In this document: positions 13,588 to 14,054 of the stretch, one piece after another
Layout of the letters: every line of letters starts with the position of its first letter
Position numbering within the stretch: position 1 is the first letter of the stretch
Origin: Clostridia bacterium
GTDB taxonomy: Bacteria > Bacillota > Clostridia > Oscillospirales > Ruminococcaceae
DNA length: 14,054 nucleotides
Reading direction: 5' to 3'
Assembly (NCBI GenBank): GCA_003246805.1
Contig: QKDG01000154.1
Span: forward strand, 1 to 14,054
Notes under the pieces: model-generated
What the model was told of the DNA's origin: nothing
The model's database searches: none
What the model saw: the letters and a program-made list of their open reading frames with translations, nothing else
Translations under genes and position numbers: made by a program

Positions 13588-13626
13588 AGGGGGCTTTGCG
13601 GTCGCCCCCTTGCCCCTTCGCGCGAA
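13588..13626. repeat. GC-rich palindromic block (possible dispersed intergenic repeat)
   Basis: In very AT-rich surroundings, AGGGGGC (13588-13594) and GCCCCCT (13604-13610) form a perfect 7-base-pair stem with a nine-base loop, followed by TGCCCC and a perfect ten-base palindrome TTCGCGCGAA (13617-13626). Base composition changes abruptly at both ends. No reading frame uses it. It has the look of a REP-like or small non-autonomous intergenic repeat, but copy number cannot be judged from one window. Confidence 0.55.
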
Positions 13627-13709
13627 AAATATTAATTTTCTACACTTTGAACTACGTTATTATTTTTGTGGTAAGTTTTATAATTAATATGAAAAATTAT
13701 ACAAACTTG

Positions 13710-13738
13710 TTGACATTTGGTTAATTTTGTGATAGCAT
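13710..13738 (+). promoter_or_regulatory. Promoter of the small membrane protein gene
   Basis: A consensus TTGACA (13710-13715) is separated by 17 bases from TAGCAT (13733-13738), which is preceded by TGA, an extended -10. The -10 departs from consensus at its two middle bases, which the consensus -35 and extended element may offset. The start is expected near 13745, about 32 bases before the first possible ATG. Confidence 0.72.
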
Positions 13739-13776
13739 GCATATAACAAGCTTTAACGGAAACAACAGGAACAATA

Positions 13777-13974
13777 ATGTGTTTAATGAAAACAATTTTG
13801 GAGAATAATATGTTTGAGACTTATATTGATTTTGAACCTTTTTCTTTAATACTAACTATCATCAACATTGCTGTATTGGCTGCTATTGTTACAGTAATTG
13901 TTTATTTTATCAGATACGCATACAAAAAAACTAAAAACAAAAAAGATAATTTCAAAAACAGCGAGATTAAATAA
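13777..13974 (+). CDS. Small single-pass membrane protein of unknown function
   Basis: Up to 65 residues, with one strongly hydrophobic helix at about 22-45 (SLILTIINIAVLAAIVTVIV) and a Lys-rich hydrophilic tail (KKTKNKKDNFKNSEIK). The acidic N-terminal side and basic C-terminal side predict an outside N-terminus and a cytoplasmic tail. Two starts are credible: ATG 13777 with AGGA (13767-13770) 6 bases upstream, or ATG 13810 with GGAG (13800-13803) 6 bases upstream, giving 54 residues. I list the longer. I do not recognise a family. A dedicated near-consensus promoter and a strong terminator on either side make a real monocistronic gene likely despite its size. It could be a regulator of a membrane complex, a toxin-like peptide or simply a small hypothetical; nothing here separates these. 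Confidence 0.68.
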   Translation: MCLMKTILENNMFETYIDFEPFSLILTIINIAVLAAIVTVIVYFIRYAYKKTKNKKDNFKNSEIK

Positions 13975-13978
13975 AATA

Positions 13979-14019
13979 ACACCCGATGAATTTAAACTCA
14001 TCGGGTGTTTTATTGTTTT
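13979..14019. terminator. Intrinsic terminator, probably bidirectional
   Basis: Arms 13979-13989 (ACACCCGATGA) and 13998-14008 (TCATCGGGTGT) form a perfect 11-base-pair stem around an eight-base loop. On the plus strand TTTATTGTTTT follows. On the minus strand the hairpin is followed by TATTTTATTT, so it can also stop transcription coming from the right. It lies between the small membrane protein gene and the apparent end of a convergent gene. Confidence 0.92.
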
Positions 14020-14021
14020 AA

Positions 14022-14054
14022 CTAAAATTCAAGCTTTTTCTGGATATAAACTTC
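14022..14054 (-). CDS. C-terminal end of a convergent gene (partial)
   Basis: Reading the minus strand inward from the window edge, one frame gives EVYIQKKLEF and then TAG (complement of 14022-14024), three bases before the shared terminator begins. Ten codons are too few to identify a product. The placement against a bidirectional hairpin is the main support that this is a true gene end. Confidence 0.45.
   Translation of the reverse strand, partial: EVYIQKKLEF

Overview
The window is a low-GC Gram-positive chromosome segment. The order rimP-nusA-ylxR-ylxQ-infB-rbfA-nrnA-truB-ribF, the strong AGGAGG-type ribosome binding sites, the short NusA without C-terminal acidic repeats and the YlxR/YlxQ pair all point to Firmicutes. 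The AT-rich composition and the flanking genes (a P-II-like protein, a YpsA/DUF1273 protein and a 99-residue unknown that I associate with Clostridia) suggest class Clostridia, plausibly an Oscillospirales/Ruminococcaceae-type gut bacterium. That placement is inference. There is no sign of a prophage, transposon, CRISPR array or tRNA/rRNA gene.

Layout. On the left, two minus-strand genes run off the window: alanine racemase (alr), then the start of a small P-II-like protein. They diverge from a plus-strand YpsA-like SLOG-fold gene across an 84-base intergenic region holding a good extended -10 promoter. Next comes a membrane-anchored, degenerate LytR-CpsA-Psr (LCP) protein that appears to lack the arginines of active LCP transferases.

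The core (about 3190-13540) is the nusA-infB operon. It starts at a near-consensus extended -10 promoter, followed by a leader with an 11-bp hairpin just before rimP. RimP and RbfA mature the 30S subunit, NusA controls elongation and termination, YlxR (RnpM) and YlxQ (L7Ae-like) are small RNA binders, IF2 starts translation, NrnA degrades nano-RNA and pAp, TruB makes pseudouridine 55 in tRNA, and RibF makes FMN and FAD. Glutamyl-tRNA synthetase (gltX) is joined to ribF by an 8-base overlap. A 99-residue unknown with its own promoter follows, and then a strong intrinsic terminator.

On the right, a 236-base intergenic stretch holds a mismatched inverted repeat, a GC-rich hairpin block and a strong promoter driving a small single-pass membrane protein. 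That gene ends at a hairpin that looks bidirectional, and the last bases read as the C-terminus of a convergent minus-strand gene.

Most of the window is ordinary housekeeping sequence. I see no clear new multi-gene system. The points most worth attention are the N/Q/aromatic-rich repeat insertion in IF2, the apparently catalytically dead LCP protein, the rimP leader hairpin, the GC-rich palindromic block and the small membrane protein.
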